From Brachypodius melanocephalos (taxonomy: Eukaryota > Chordata > Aves > Passeriformes > Pycnonotidae), in assembly GCA_013398615.1 (NCBI GenBank), contig VZSR01003806.1:14272962-14336961 (forward strand): a stretch of DNA of 64,000 nucleotides, given 5' to 3'. Below the pieces are notes generated by a model. The model saw nothing but the letters and a program-made list of their open reading frames with translations. It did no database searches and was not told where the DNA came from. Both the position numbers and the translations under genes were made by a program. Below are positions 22,861 through 34,612 of this stretch, one piece after another (position 1 is the stretch's first letter; every line of letters starts with the position of its first letter).

Positions 22861-25680
22861 AATTTGAAAAAATGGAATGACAGGAGAAGAAAGCAGTGGA
22901 GATGATGAAAGGCAATGGCTGGGAAAATCACAACTTTTTTACCTCTTCATTGAAAATAGAAAAAAAAAAATAAAGCATTTCCAACCTAAGAAAATGATAG
23001 ATTTTCAAGAAAAAAAAATGCACCTAGCAATTCACTATGCAAGAAATTTCTAGATCTGTATCTGTATTTTTATTGGATTTTATTCAGATGTCAATTTGCT
23101 TCATCAGCTGAAATTGCTGTCCAGTTCAGCAGCTTAGTGAAATAAGGGATGGAAGGGAAAAAGAAGGAAAACCACTCCCCAGAACATAAAGACTGTGCCA
23201 TAGCATATGCTAATTTTAAAAGATCAGTCAAATAGAAAGATGAGAAAAGTGGAAAAATTTGCTCAAACACCTTTCAAAACTTATAATGTTATTATTTCAT
23301 CAAAATTTAAAAAATAATAAGCCACTCTATCAGCAGTACAAATATGTATTCACGCTTGGCTACATATCTAAGCATTTCCATCACATTTCACCATTGACTA
23401 AGGACAGTGTATCTTAAAAACATCCATCTAAAAAAAAAAAAAAAAAGAAAAAAAAAAAGAAAAAAAAAAGAAAAAAAATATTCTGCTTTCTTTCAAAGTC
23501 CAAAAAGATTAAGATACTTTCTTCTGGTTCCATTCCCAGCCTCTTCTTTACAACATTCTTCAGCACAGTTTGTGTTCACCTAAAGGAAATAGCTATTAGT
23601 TAAAATAAATATTTTAGAATTGCATTATCATAATGCACTCATAAAACTACCAGAGGAATTGAGTTCTAGAGAAAATTCCAGAAGTGGAATAAAAACTCCC
23701 TGAATTAACTTTTTTTTGGAAGATGCCTGGTTTTATATTCCTGAATTGTCCTTTGGCATAGCAGCATACATTAAAAAGCAATTAGCACAATGGATAGTGC
23801 CATTTTCTTTAGTTATGTGCTAAATTCAAATTTTTCCTTTGGGACCTTCTGACAAGGAAGTCATACGTCAAACATTTATTACCTCACCATTTTAAAGAAT
23901 ACTGTAGTCCTGAAATTTTAAAATATTTGGACTGGTTAAGCAATCAGCATCCCATACCCATGGAAGTCTCACTTCTATGATGTGCCAGTGGTATTTGTGT
24001 TGAGAAATAAAATCCTGTCTCTTTACTTGAATTAAAATTATAATCTTTTGGTGGCCATTATTTTGTTATATATTCACACAATACCTCCATCAATAGTGAT
24101 TTTTTATGCGTTATTGGACTGCAAATACATGATAATATTCCCTATTACACATTTTTCAGGGGACAAAATAAAAATAAAAGCTATGTTTGGAAAATATAAA
24201 GTTTACATTTCTCTCTCAGAATAATCTCAGAATAAAAATAACTCCAGGCTCAGTGACAAAGGAATTCAGTCTACAGTGTTTTACCTGTGACTCCAAGCTG
24301 CAGATAAAAGGACATAAATAATGTGGGCATGCACTGCCCAGAGATTCAGACAGTTTTAACATCTTGGCTTTCTGAAAATGAACAAAACCCTCAAAACAAA
24401 TAAAAACCTGTGGGGGAATATTTCTGAATAGAGAATGCTTCCTTAAAAATTCATTGGTGATGATTTCACGAGGAACAAAACTCATGTGGAATTTTCAAAT
24501 AGGTCTTGCCATGGATAGGGAAACAAAACAAGTCTCAGTGAATTCATACTGTGTTCCTGCTTGGAGTTTGTTATGACCAAAATGGTTCCCTGTACATATT
24601 ATCCACTACTCAGAGTCTCTGCTATCATCATGGGTCTGCAGACCTCGATACTATATTATTATAGTCAGAAATACCTTGTTCTGCACAGAAAAACTACTTG
24701 TTATTCACATTATGAAAATATGACTCTATCATACAATAATGAAAACAAACCAGAGCATAATAGGCACAGCCACTTGGTCAGATGAAAAAAGTGCCTTTAG
24801 TGTCATAATTTTACACAACATTATCCTGACAAGTCCTGAAACTTTGCAAATTCAGTGGAGAACCTGTGGCTGATATTAGCAAATGCCGTGCCAGATTTCT
24901 GGGATACAGGTTTCCAGTTGTTTCAGGATTGAATATGTGCATCTCACTGTTTTGATTGGTTTTGCCTTTTCCATACCCCCATGAAACAAGAACGCATTGT
25001 TGTTCCATTATCTCCCCTACTGAAACACTTTGTAGGTTACATTACTTTCTAAAGGTTAAACACAAAGTCACTTGAACTAAAATTGAGTGTGATATACTGT
25101 GGTTGAGCATCTTCTCAGTTAAAATGCATTCCTGCACAAAGTGAACTGAGAATTTCTCTGCCACCATATATCCTGATTGTGGAACTTAACAATTAGCTAT
25201 TCATTTCTAAGCTATGCTTTTTTGTCTTTATTTTAACATTGCCTTAAATTTGACATGAAAGGTTTTAATGAAGGTGTGAAATACTTGGCAGTTAAATCTG
25301 GCATATGCTGTAACACCTGTTAATTTCAACTGTTCATTTTAAGCTGTTACTTTATTCTTGGCATTCAGTCTAATTCATGCTGTGATTCTTAGTTTGAAAG
25401 AAGAAAAAATACAAGCTGCTTATACATTCCCTTCTACAGCAACTTTTTACTTAATATTCTATATTTCTGCCATCTTTTTTAACATTGTGCATTTGTATGG
25501 AAAGGATGTTAAAATCAGTATCGCAACCTCATGCCACAAAAGATTAAACTACAGGATGAGAAAACATGGAAGTTAATGATTGAAGGTCCATCTTGAATTT
25601 TCCTAGGAAAGCTTGGATCAGCTCAAATCATTGGAGGCTTGTGGCAATCTCCACCATTTAAATTTGATTTAAACATAGGT
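22861..25680. other. Noncoding stretch, AT-rich, no recognisable genes
   Basis: Contains the A-rich simple repeat listed separately at 23430-23479 and otherwise unique AT-rich sequence. The small frames 24216-24485 (minus) and 24561-24785 (plus) show no recognisable protein. Confidence 0.5.
23430..23479. repeat. (A)nG simple repeat
   Basis: Runs of 8-17 A separated by single G bases at roughly 10-12 bp spacing. Confidence 0.95.
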
Positions 25681-25760
25681 CTGATTTTAATGTTTAGTTA
25701 TGGCTAACACAGAGATCTGACTTTAATGTTTAGTTATGGCTAACACAGAGATCTGACTTT
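25681..25760. repeat. 36-bp tandem duplication
   Basis: The 36-bp unit starting CTGATTTTAATG (25681-25716) is followed by an almost identical copy starting CTGACTTTAATG (25717-25752), and then by the first eight bases of a third copy. One substitution separates the two full units, so the duplication is recent. Confidence 0.95.
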
Positions 25761-25799
25761 TTGAGTTAAAGTTATAATTTTAGCAATAAATTTGTGATC

Positions 25800-26290
25800 T
25801 AACTAAAGTGTACTGTCACAGTGATGGTACCTGTGACAAACCTTTAGGTTCCCTGGCTCCAGGGCAGAGGTTGGTGAGAAAATAATTAGGAGTGGGAACA
25901 AAGGTTGGCACTAGAAAAAGAACATGTAAAAATGGATAAAAGAAAATAGGGACAGTGCCCCAAAACCATGAGCAGTGTCCAGGAGAACTCTGTGGAGGTA
26001 AGACCAGAACAACAGAGGGTAGAGCAATGTATGTAACCTTAGGGAACATTCTAGCAACGTAACCATATAAGGAAGACAACTAGCCAATAGGGGAACAGAA
26101 TTTTGGCTAATTACCATAACAACCTCAGGGTCTTCTGGGTAGAGGTTTCTAGCTCATCCTAACTTAAAGGAAGGATATCCATGGCCTTGAATTAATTCCT
26201 CACTCATTGTAAGCAAGAGCTGACTGGCCTTCAACCCTCACAGGCTCAACTCCCACAGTATATGAAGCTTTGTCTTTATTTTAAGGTGAT
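25800..26290. mobile_element. Possible ERV LTR fragment (weak)
   Basis: The stretch differs in texture from its surroundings and carries promoter-like words in a compact order: CATATAAGG (26064-26072), AGCCAATAGGGG (26083-26094) and TAACAACCTCAGG (26117-26129), followed by a splice-donor-like TTGTAAGC. These recall bird class II ERV LTRs, but I cannot place the termini or a polyadenylation signal, and the CCAAT box would lie downstream of the TATA-like word on the plus strand. An unrelated unique sequence is an equal possibility. Confidence 0.25.
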
Positions 26291-27239
26291 GTTGAGAATT
26301 GTGCTCCTTGCAGTGTTAATTCTGGTGGTAGTTAGAGGCAGCTGGATTAGTTGTGCCAAGAAATCTGGGACTGTTCCAGTCAAAATCAGTGAACATTCAG
26401 ATGAGGTAGTGATCCAATATTCAGCGCTGATTCATAAGGGTGCTTCAACTGTGTTTTACAGAGTAGCCTAAATATGTATCTCACTTCTGTGTATATATCA
26501 GGTACTTCATTATTCTGTGGGTAAAATGCCAAGAAACGAACCACAGTTAAAGTAGGCTTCATAATTATGTGTGAATATGGCTGTAAGGTGACACTGTATC
26601 ATACAGAGTTAGTAGACCTTACATACATAAACAGCATCCTAATAGAGTCCTCCTCAAGGTCATTATCACTTTTTACATTCCACAGCTGCAACATCTAGGA
26701 CATTAATAATCTGAAAATCCAAGTGTTTCTTCCCATTTCTCAGACTACAGGGACTCCAGACATTTCCAACTCCTTGATTAGGAGAATCAGTGCATATTGG
26801 CTGCTGAGAGTAGAGCTCAGCAGGCTAACACAGAGCTTCAGTATAAAGTCTTAGTAAAATAGGATAGAAGAACAACTCATGACAATCCTTTAACTCCAAG
26901 ACAAAAGCAACTCTTTTCACATTATGATCTGTTGAAGACTGGGACATGTTATATAGCCAAGGAAAGTAAACCAGCAAATATTTGTGTTTAAAGGACAAGA
27001 GACACTGCTTTCTCAAGAAAAAAAATACATTTCCTTGATGGATGGACTCTCTCTTTCAAGAAGTGGCATATTGCATGTCAGGAACATTTTCTTCTTTTGA
27101 TTCAGTTGGGTTTTTGTTTGTTTGTTTATTTTTTCTTTTGTAGATGGTTAATTCAAACATGAATATGCCCATTGTGTGTCATAAATTTTCAGCTCTAGAA
27201 ATATTTACTGCAGTAGAAGTATTTGGCACAAGTGAAGAG
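26291..27239. other. Noncoding stretch without recognisable features
   Basis: A 69-codon plus frame at 26262-26471 begins with a run of hydrophobic residues that resembles a signal peptide, but it has no homologue that I recognise and no gene context. T/G-rich simple sequence lies at 27108-27142. Confidence 0.45.
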
Positions 27240-27916
27240 ACAGGGATTTGATGGATGGACCACTAAGAGTATGAGGAATTGGCTGGACGGTGGCACTTGA
27301 ATGGTTGCAGTCAATGGGTTGATGTCAAAGTTCACACTGGTGACGAGTGGTGTTCCCCAGGGATCAGGACTGGGACTGGCACTGCTTAACATCTTGTCTG
27401 TGATGTTGGCAGTGGGATCAAGCATCCCCATAAAGGCTGACAATGAAATCAAGCTGTGCAGTGTGGTTGACATATTAAAGAGAAGGGATGCCATCCAGAG
27501 GAACCTGGAAAGGCTTGAGAAGTGGGACCAGGAAAACCTTGTGAAGTTCAATAAGGCCAAATGCAAGGTCCTTCACCTGTCTTGGAGCAATCCCAGGCAC
27601 AAAACTGGACTGGGCAGTAAATGGATTGAGAGCAGCCCTGAGGAGAAGGACTTGGGGATGTAGAGTGATGACTCAGTGTGACCTGGCAATGCACACTCAC
27701 TGCCCAGAGAGCCAAAGGCATCCTGGGCTTTATCAAAAGCCACATGGGCAGCAGGCTGAGGGAGATGATTGTCTTCCCCTCTACTCCACTGTCATGAGAT
27801 CCCACCTGGAGTACTGCATCTGGGTCTCCAGCGTAAGAAGGACATGAAGCTTTTGGGGCAAGTTTAGAGGAGGCCACAAAGATCACCTGAGGGCTGGAGC
27901 ATCCAATGTTCCTATG
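27240..27916 (+). mobile_element. CR1 LINE fragment, reverse-transcriptase 3' half
   Basis: Translation of the frame 27301-27663 gives the GVPQGS motif of non-LTR reverse transcriptases (near 27349-27366), the downstream KFNKAKCKVLHL segment (near 27544-27579) and the SPEEKDLGM segment. The catalytic box after GVPQGS, normally an Ala-Asp-Asp, reads Lys-Ala-Asp-Asn here, and a stop follows at 27661. Homology continues in shifted frames (CILGFIKSHMGSRL-like near 27720-27757, HLEYCIWVSS near 27803-27832) to 'GAGGGCTGGAGCA' near 27890-27902. The element is cut at both ends (no 5' part, no octamer tail) and is dead. In the intact element this protein copies the RNA into the genome. Confidence 0.92.
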
Positions 27917-28199
27917 ATTTTACTCTGGGTAAATTCTGGCCTAGCATTTTTCAAAGAACTCTTTTGGAAATCAGGGGCTGCAAAAGGTTCAGTTCCATTC
28001 TGGAAACAAAAGAAGTGTTTAAATATTGAGCACTAACTTTGTTTGAAACTGTGGCTTACCATAAAAGATAAGCTTTTTTTTTATTTTTTTTTTTTTAATT
28101 GTCACCCTGAGTGTTGATTTACCCTGAAAATGAAAAAGAAACACCAGAATACAAAGTCCACCATGTAAATTAAATTCCTCAAATGTCCCAAGCTACCAT
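27917..28199. other. Noncoding, T-rich simple sequence
   Basis: Contains a T-rich run at 28073-28096 and otherwise unique sequence with no features. Confidence 0.5.
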
Positions 28200-28470
28200 A
28201 ATGATTCTCCTTTTAAAATAACCACAATCCCTGTCTGATGATAGGTCTCACAAATCATAGTTCTCATATTTCATTACTAATGAAATTTGTCGTCTAGGTT
28301 TGGCAGCTGTGATTGCCACGCAAATGTGAGCCACTAATTAGATTGATTGTCTATTTGATGCCTGCTGATTAGCTTATGAAAACCCTCTGTATTCCTGACT
28401 TCATGATAGAATGTTCCTGACTTCATGATTGCTGATTGATGCTCAGAAAATCTGATTACTGTCTTGAATA
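28200..28470. promoter_or_regulatory. Candidate conserved noncoding element
   Basis: Nonrepetitive sequence with dense developmental-factor words: ATTACTAATGAAATTTG, CACTAATTAGATTGATTG (28332-28349), GCTGATTAGC and TTGCTGATTGATG. An internal near-duplicate, TTCCTGACTTCATGATAG / TTCCTGACTTCATGATTG, occurs at about 28392-28409 and 28413-28430. The texture suggests an enhancer under constraint; this is inference without alignment. Confidence 0.3.
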
Positions 28471-29879
28471 GCCAAGTAATGGCTCTGTCAGCTTTCCAAG
28501 GATGTAGATATTCACCTGACAAGGGTGATAGGCTAGGGTCTCACATTTAGTATTTGCTATTGTATGTTTAAAGTTCTTTTAATTAGAATATTTATGATAC
28601 TTTGAGCTATGAGTGGTAAATATTTATGCAGGGGTCCAAGGTCTGCAGGGAAACCATCAGGTGTCTACTTTCTGGCTTTTGACCTGGAACAAGTCCAAGA
28701 CATTCAAGACACTGCCAGAAGCAAATTCTCTGATTTACAAATACAGGAAGAAATACACCTAGTGACATTCCATTCAGCCATCAGGTTATTTATGGTTGAG
28801 AACAGAATATTACATGAGATTTTTTGAACCATGTTCCTCAGTGAGTTCAAAAGAGAAGAGGTAATACTGTACAAGGTTCCAAGACCTTCTAATTATTGTC
28901 CTGGGCTATTGGACACTCCATAAGTTTACTATTGCATGATATTTTGATTCTATGCTAATCTGTGAAGGTGAATATGCTACACTTGAGCATACATTTTGTA
29001 TGAGTGTCTTTTGATAAGTTAGTTTTCCACCATTTTCTGTAACTGTGAGGTCTTATTTGATATTTAAGCTTACAGAGGAAGCAGGGATTTGGTCCAATGG
29101 AGGTATCGTAAAGAAAAGTGAAATCTGAAATTAGGCATACAGTCCTCACCTGGGGGTAGTGAAAATTATGTTTCTTTCACTGTGGTTTGGGCACAAATTC
29201 ATGTAAAAGTAAAACTGTGTTACACTGATATCTATATTAACAACAAATACAGTCTGGTAATATCGTTGCCTAAAGCACATAAACCTCATTATTACCCTTC
29301 AGAAAACAAAAAAAATTGCATCGTGCTTATTACAAGTCTGATTCTGATATATTTGGCAGAATTAATCATACTCACACACCAGATACTGTCCCAGACAATT
29401 TCCAGTCTGTATAACAGGTATCCTAAAAGTATTGCACACTCAGGGCGGTAGGACTGAAGGGATGAGAGTGCAGAGAAAAGCAACTGAGCTTCTCCCCCTG
29501 TAAATGGCTCAGTCATTGATTCGCTATGTAAACATGGTCAAATTGTCTAAATATTAGTGTCTTCATTTCCCATGTGTCACATTGAATATCCTTGGTGAAA
29601 CACAACAAAAGAAAGTCACTATGTAATCACTAGCAACCTTTACTACTCTGATACTTGTCACCAGCATTATTTTGTATGGCTTCAGTGCCTCATGAAAACA
29701 CAGTATCTTGTTAAAAGAGAGTTGCATGGTACTTTTATGGCTTATAGATTGTCAATGACTATTAAATTATACTGGAAGGTATACTTGGTTGATACTAGTG
29801 ACATTTTCATTGACTTTATTGGATTTATTTTAAAAGCCATTAACTTCAAGAAAATGAATAGAATAGCAAGATGATATTA
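28471..29879. other. Noncoding stretch; weak MIR-like trace at 29515-29575
   Basis: The segment 'GCTATGTAAACATGGTCAAATTGTCTAAATATTAGTGTCTTCATTTCCCATGTG' (split here: starts 29523, ends about 29576) distantly follows the order of the MIR core, with 'TTCATTTCCCATGTG' in place of its CAGTTTCCCCATCTG. I consider this suggestive only. Other frames here show no known protein. Confidence 0.35.
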
Positions 29880-30375
29880 TGCCTTACAAGACTGTATAAC
29901 AATTACATGCAAATTAATTATCATACCAAAGATCATGGAGTTGAAGTTGTGCAACCTTTCGAATAAATCCATTGCAATAATCTTGTTAATAACAAAACAC
30001 ATTTCAAGTCCTTATTGTCCTTTTAACACTTTATTGTATATGTGTTACGACTATTGAATGAAAAAATATGTTGATATTTGGATTTTATTATGACAGAGAG
30101 CCAGTTATGTGTGAAGCCCAAGATGCTTTAAAAAGGCTGATTACATACATTGATTGATGATTGGCTTCAAAATAGTTTTCCTTGCCTAGATGAGAAAAGT
30201 GATGGTTTTGACCCAGCTCATTCAATCAAAATGTTAATGCAACAGAAAGCATGGCTGCCTGCAGATTCAACAAGTCAGGAGAGAATCTAAATTATTCACT
30301 GTTTGTCGCTAATGTACGCTTATGAATAAAATTGTCATTCATTCCCATCATCTCTGCCAGTGCTGAGGTCCAAAT
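29880..30375. promoter_or_regulatory. Candidate conserved noncoding block (enhancer-like)
   Basis: This is the stretch that most looks like a constrained vertebrate enhancer. It includes ATTACATGCAAATTAATTATC (29901-29921, octamer POU site joined to a homeodomain core), CTGATTACATACATTGATTGATGATTGGC (in two parts, about 30138-30165), CATTCAATCAAAATG (30220-30234) and GAATAAAATTGTCATTC (30323-30339). There is no open frame of note and no transposon signature. The call rests on motif density only. Confidence 0.35.
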
Positions 30376-31194
30376 ATATTTTTGTCCTGTTGCAGTCAAA
30401 CAAGAGATTCTGCAGGAATAAAGGAACTGATTTTAGTATTTAGTATTTCCCTAGAACTGGAATTATTTCTATCTTTTAAAATACTATTTTCTATAAGAAG
30501 TCTGGATAGGATAAATGCATAATATAAGAATATGTTCTGCACGCAATAAAAATATTGCTCAAAATATATTTACTAAGTTTTCCACATGATACAAAACTCT
30601 ACACAAGTTACTTAAGAGTTTTCTTCAAGTCCCCTTTTCTATCCTTCCTGTCTTTTCCTTTTTACCTGCTGCCATTTACAGATGAGTCAATGTAACTGTA
30701 CATCTTGTCCTCACATGAGCAGGAGTTTTAACTTTCCAACTGAAACCTCTGTGAAAATGGAAAATAGTCTTTTATTCTCGATAGGAAGTAGAATGAAAAA
30801 GTTAGAAATGAACAGGAATATAGTGAAAGTGTCTTGTATAGTAAATATTAGCTACTAACAGATTTTTAGCCTCCAATCAAAACTGAGAGATGCATCACTT
30901 ATTGCCAGTTTTTTTTATTTGATGTCACTATTTTCTGCACTTGACCATGATTTTGCATACTTCTTCCTCTATGCAAATTTTGTGGAGTGTTTTCTGGGCC
31001 CCACAAGAAAATTCAAAATCAAATTAGCAGACTGTTAGGAAGAAAATCTAATTGTCCAGGACATAGGGTCCTTACAAAAGAATTTCAGGTATAAGTGTTT
31101 TGACTACAGCTTTTTCTTCACCAATAAATATGTATTTTTAATTTCGCCTATATACATCATCTGAATAAATCAAGTTTGTTCCTCTGTTGGAGGG
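30376..31194. other. Noncoding stretch without recognisable features
   Basis: AT-rich unique sequence. No notable repeats, frames or transposon ends. Confidence 0.5.
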
Positions 31195-31560
31195 AAGTAG
31201 AAGACTAAAACAACTTGAAGCACCCCTAGGCCAACAGTGATCATGGCTGGAGATGCCCACCAGAGTGATCAAGAACTGTGCTCAGAGAGCTCAAGGGATG
31301 GACACGTAGGAGAGAGGAGAGATGGTGATGACCCATGAGAGGAAGCTGGGTTAGAGACACATGTGTCTGCAAGCTGCAGCTCCTACCAGCCTCTTTCCAT
31401 CCAAAAGTTGTGACCACAAACCACCCAGCACGACTGTCACATCCCTGAACAGCTGGAACAGCCCCAGCTTGGGAGCTGCATGGAAACCACAGGCAGCACA
31501 AACCACAGTTCACCTCTCCACACTCATGGTTTAGAGATCATTTCAGCCCAGCTAACTCAG
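31195..31560. other. GC-richer island of unknown origin
   Basis: About 350 bp with clearly higher GC than the DNA on either side. It includes 90 open codons on the minus strand (31241-31513) without a recognisable domain. It could be a decayed ERV or retroposed fragment or a regulatory element; I cannot tell which. Confidence 0.35.
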
Positions 31561-31776
31561 TGAAGGCAAACCTGCCTCACAAAGAGAGCTTGCAACAGAA
31601 CAAAGAGGCGTAGAGATCTCCAGGAGAAAGCTGCCGTGTTTGGCAGAGTCTGTTGACAGGAGCTAGTCGAGATTTTTCCAGCGTAACAGGTTGCCAGAAG
31701 AAAATGCCAATTTAACAACACCTAAATGATTTCAAGAATGTACCAATTTAATTTAAAACCTGGATGGGAAAATTAC

Positions 31777-31817
31777 CAAAATGAGACATTTTGATAAGGT
31801 CAAAACATTTCATTTTG
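31777..31817. repeat. Small imperfect hairpin
   Basis: Bases 31777-31794 and the reverse complement of 31800-31817 match at 15 of 18 positions, with a five-base loop. Similar AAAACATTTCATTTTGACA-type palindromic text is, as I recall it, scattered in reptile genomes, so this may be an old interspersed repeat. Confidence 0.5.
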
Positions 31818-31856
31818 ACATTTATTTTATGTTATCATTTAATATATAGTAAAAGT

Positions 31857-31874
31857 AAAAAAAAAAAAAAAAAG
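31857..31874. repeat. Poly-A tract
   Basis: Eighteen A after AGTAAAAGT. No retroposon body recognised upstream. Confidence 0.9.
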
Positions 31875-33019
31875 ATGAAGAAACTTTTTCAACTTTATCA
31901 GAACTACAGTTTTCTACCTTATTAAAATGTAATGCTTCAGAGCAGTTAAAACAAAGTTTTCTGAAACTTTGTGCCTCACAGGAAAACCTTAGATTTTGAC
32001 TTCTGTTCCCCTTTAAAAATGAAGGCACATTTAATGTTTGAATTTTGCACGCAAAGAAGTTCCATTTGGAAGACAGTTCTAACACAGTGTTCACCTTTTG
32101 ATCTTGTAATGTATTATTTCTGAATCAAATGAACTGTTGAACAGCTCGTGACAGCAGATGATGAGGTTGGATTAGACCTAAAGTGTAGAATTCAGTTTTT
32201 GATTAAGCTATCAGGGGTCTGTCTTAAACTGAATTCCCCCTAAATGTGTAGAATTAAAATGTAAATATTCATAAATAGATAATAAGATTATTAAGCTTCA
32301 AGATTCTCAAAAAGAAAGAATCCTATATGATTCTTGGAGTCAGTGATGAGGAGCTATATGTACCAAATTAATGATGTGCTTTGAAACATACTTAACAACA
32401 AGCAGACATTTAATTTGGAATGGTCAGAAACTTCTATAGGTGGCAGTTACCTATGCCACGTATTTTCTTCGTCAATACTAGCTTAATTTTATAATGTACA
32501 TGGATTTTAACTCAGTTGATATAGATCTCTGCAACAATATCAAAATTTTGAAATATCAGTAACATGCACATGTATGCTTTCTTATAATGCAATTAATAAA
32601 CTCTGAGGTATCAGACAGACATAACGTTTCCTTTAAAATAATTTTACTGTTGCATAGGAATTTTTCTTTTTAAACTTATTAACATTACAGTAGAAATTCA
32701 GGTTGTAAATCAGGTGATCAGAGTCTATAGTTCAGCACAATGTCTGCCAGTCATCATGGTGATGAGCTCCTTGGAAATTCTTGTCTGTTATTTTTCTCAT
32801 TTTCACAGTGATGACCTTGAAAGCATGGCTCTGCTCTATATATTTATATCCTGCATAAACCTTCAAATCTGCAAGTGTTCCTCAAACTTGCATAAGATAT
32901 AGCAGCTCTTATTTCAAAAGCAGACAGCTGTTGTCTTCCCTATTGTAAAACACGGGCTTTTAAAGCTGTTATCCTCTGGAGGTATGTAAGGAAAGAGAGA
33001 AAGCAAGAGATCAAGAGAT
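31875..33019. other. Noncoding stretch without recognisable features
   Basis: AT-rich unique sequence with chance frames only. Confidence 0.5.
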
Positions 33020-33141
33020 GTTTGTTTTTGTTGTTGGGTTTTTTGTTTGTTTGTTTTGTTTTGGGTGAGGTTTTTTTTTTTTTGTTTGTTTTGGTTTTTT
33101 TTGTTTGTTTTTTTTTTGTTTGTTTTTTTTGGTTTTTTTTG
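33020..33141. repeat. T-rich/G simple sequence (TTTG/TTTTTTGG)
   Basis: About 120 bp with almost only T and G on the plus strand. The open frames on both strands (for example 32914-33228 minus, Lys/Asn/Gln-rich, and 33047-33301 plus, Phe-rich) are artefacts of this composition. Confidence 0.95.
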
Positions 33142-33487
33142 TCTGAACTGGGAGAAGAATGCTGCTAGATATTCTGGGCATCCACAGCACCAAGGATCAA
33201 GTAACTCTGTTGAGGGCTGTGGGTACAACAGTTGTAAGGCTCTTTTTCCTCAGAAGTGCAAGTATCCAGTGAAAATCCCAGTGCCTTTTTCAGCCTGCTG
33301 ACAATCCCAGGAGACCATGGGAGGCTGCGTCACATAAAAAAAACCCCACTGCATGATTCATTTCATCGTTTCATTTCAAGTAGAGGGAAATGTGCCTTCT
33401 GATTTCTCAGCAAACCATGCCCTCAAGTTCAGGGAGTCAAAAAGTAATAAAAACACTTTGTTTTGTTTCTGCCAATTTCTATCTTTG

Positions 33488-33520
33488 TGGGGGTTTTTTT
33501 TGTTTTTTTTTTTTTTTTTG
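33488..33520. repeat. Poly-T/G simple sequence
   Basis: GGGGGTTTTTTTTG followed by 17 or more T. Confidence 0.95.
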
Positions 33521-34011
33521 CTAGCTGAATCTTTTGTGGCTTGTACTGCAGACAGCAAAGCTGGGGTGATGCATCATGTCAAATCATACAGAGATGCTCA
33601 TGATGTCCAGTCACACCTCACTGGACACAGCACACTGTTAGGAGGAAGTATTGCATGACAAATTCTATGTCTATATCACTACATGTATGCATGAACAGGT
33701 AGAATAGGGGGATTCATTGATGCTTTTGAATCAGCACCTGCTTGGATAAATATTATTTTCCCTCTTAGGAGAGCAAAATGAACATGGAAAGGAGAAAAAC
33801 CAACACTAAAACAATAGAAAAAAAAGATTAATACTCATATTCTTGGTCTAGAGATGATATAGAATGAATAAAAGACAGACTGAAAAAAAAAGAAAAAAGA
33901 TAATTTGGCTAAAGTCAATGATCCTCCTCACAATGTTCAGCTGTGGAGTGTCATTTTGTGGTAGATTTATTACAGAGCTCTCACTGAAACTGACCACCAC
34001 ATAAAATCTAG

Positions 34012-34096
34012 AGGAAGATGTCCCTGCCCATGGCAGGGGGTTGGAATGAGGTGATCTTTAAGGTCTCTTCCAACCCAATCTGTTCTATGATTCTTC
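34012..34096 (+). mobile_element. CR1 retroposon 3' tail (short, 5'-truncated)
   Basis: About 85 bp of the extreme 3' end of CR1: 'ATGTCCCTGCCCATGGCAGG' (34018-34037), GGGTTGGAATGAGGTGATC, TTTAAGGTCTCTTCCAACCC (34059-34078) and the tail TTCTATGATTCTT. Severe 5' truncation is normal for CR1. It is better preserved than the copy at 2685-2960. Confidence 0.95.
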
Positions 34097-34514
34097 CTCA
34101 TTACTTTTAACATTGTGTTTCACTTCTCTTAAGCTTGGAGAAGTCCCTGCCTGCCTGAAGATTATATTCTTATCATTGAATATCTCTTCTTAGATTTCCT
34201 TCTAATTTCTTCCTATCTACACACAAATCTCACATGACTTTTTGAAGGGATTGTCTGGGCTAACTGGCTAAGCTGACTTCTGCTTTCTCTTGAGTTGACA
34301 ATTCACCACAAAGACAGCACACAGGCCTGATAACCCCCAGCAGGACATTTAGGAACTTTCTTGATGAACTGGGAAAGAATGGTAGCTGACATCTGCATCA
34401 GTGGACTTTAGGTTGTTTAAGTCAACAGATTCCCATGCTAAAAACCTGCCCTCACACTCTATCATCAATATTCTTCATGTGAGATTTTTATATTATCTGA
34501 TTTTGAAAAATCTC

Positions 34515-34612
34515 CCAAAACAACAACAACAACAAAACACACACAAAAAAACTCACAAACCAAAAACCCAACTAACCAACCAAAAAACCAACCCACAAAA
34601 CACTAAAACCCA
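34515..34612. repeat. A/C-rich simple sequence (CAA / AAACCAAC)
   Basis: About 100 bp almost free of G and T on the plus strand, starting with (CAA)n and continuing as AACCAACCAAAAAACC-type text. It is the strand complement of the T/G-rich tracts elsewhere. Confidence 0.95.

Noticed and set aside
26262..26471. 69-codon frame with a signal-peptide-like hydrophobic start
   Set aside because: The remaining 45 residues match nothing I know and there is no gene context; one hydrophobic run is weak evidence.
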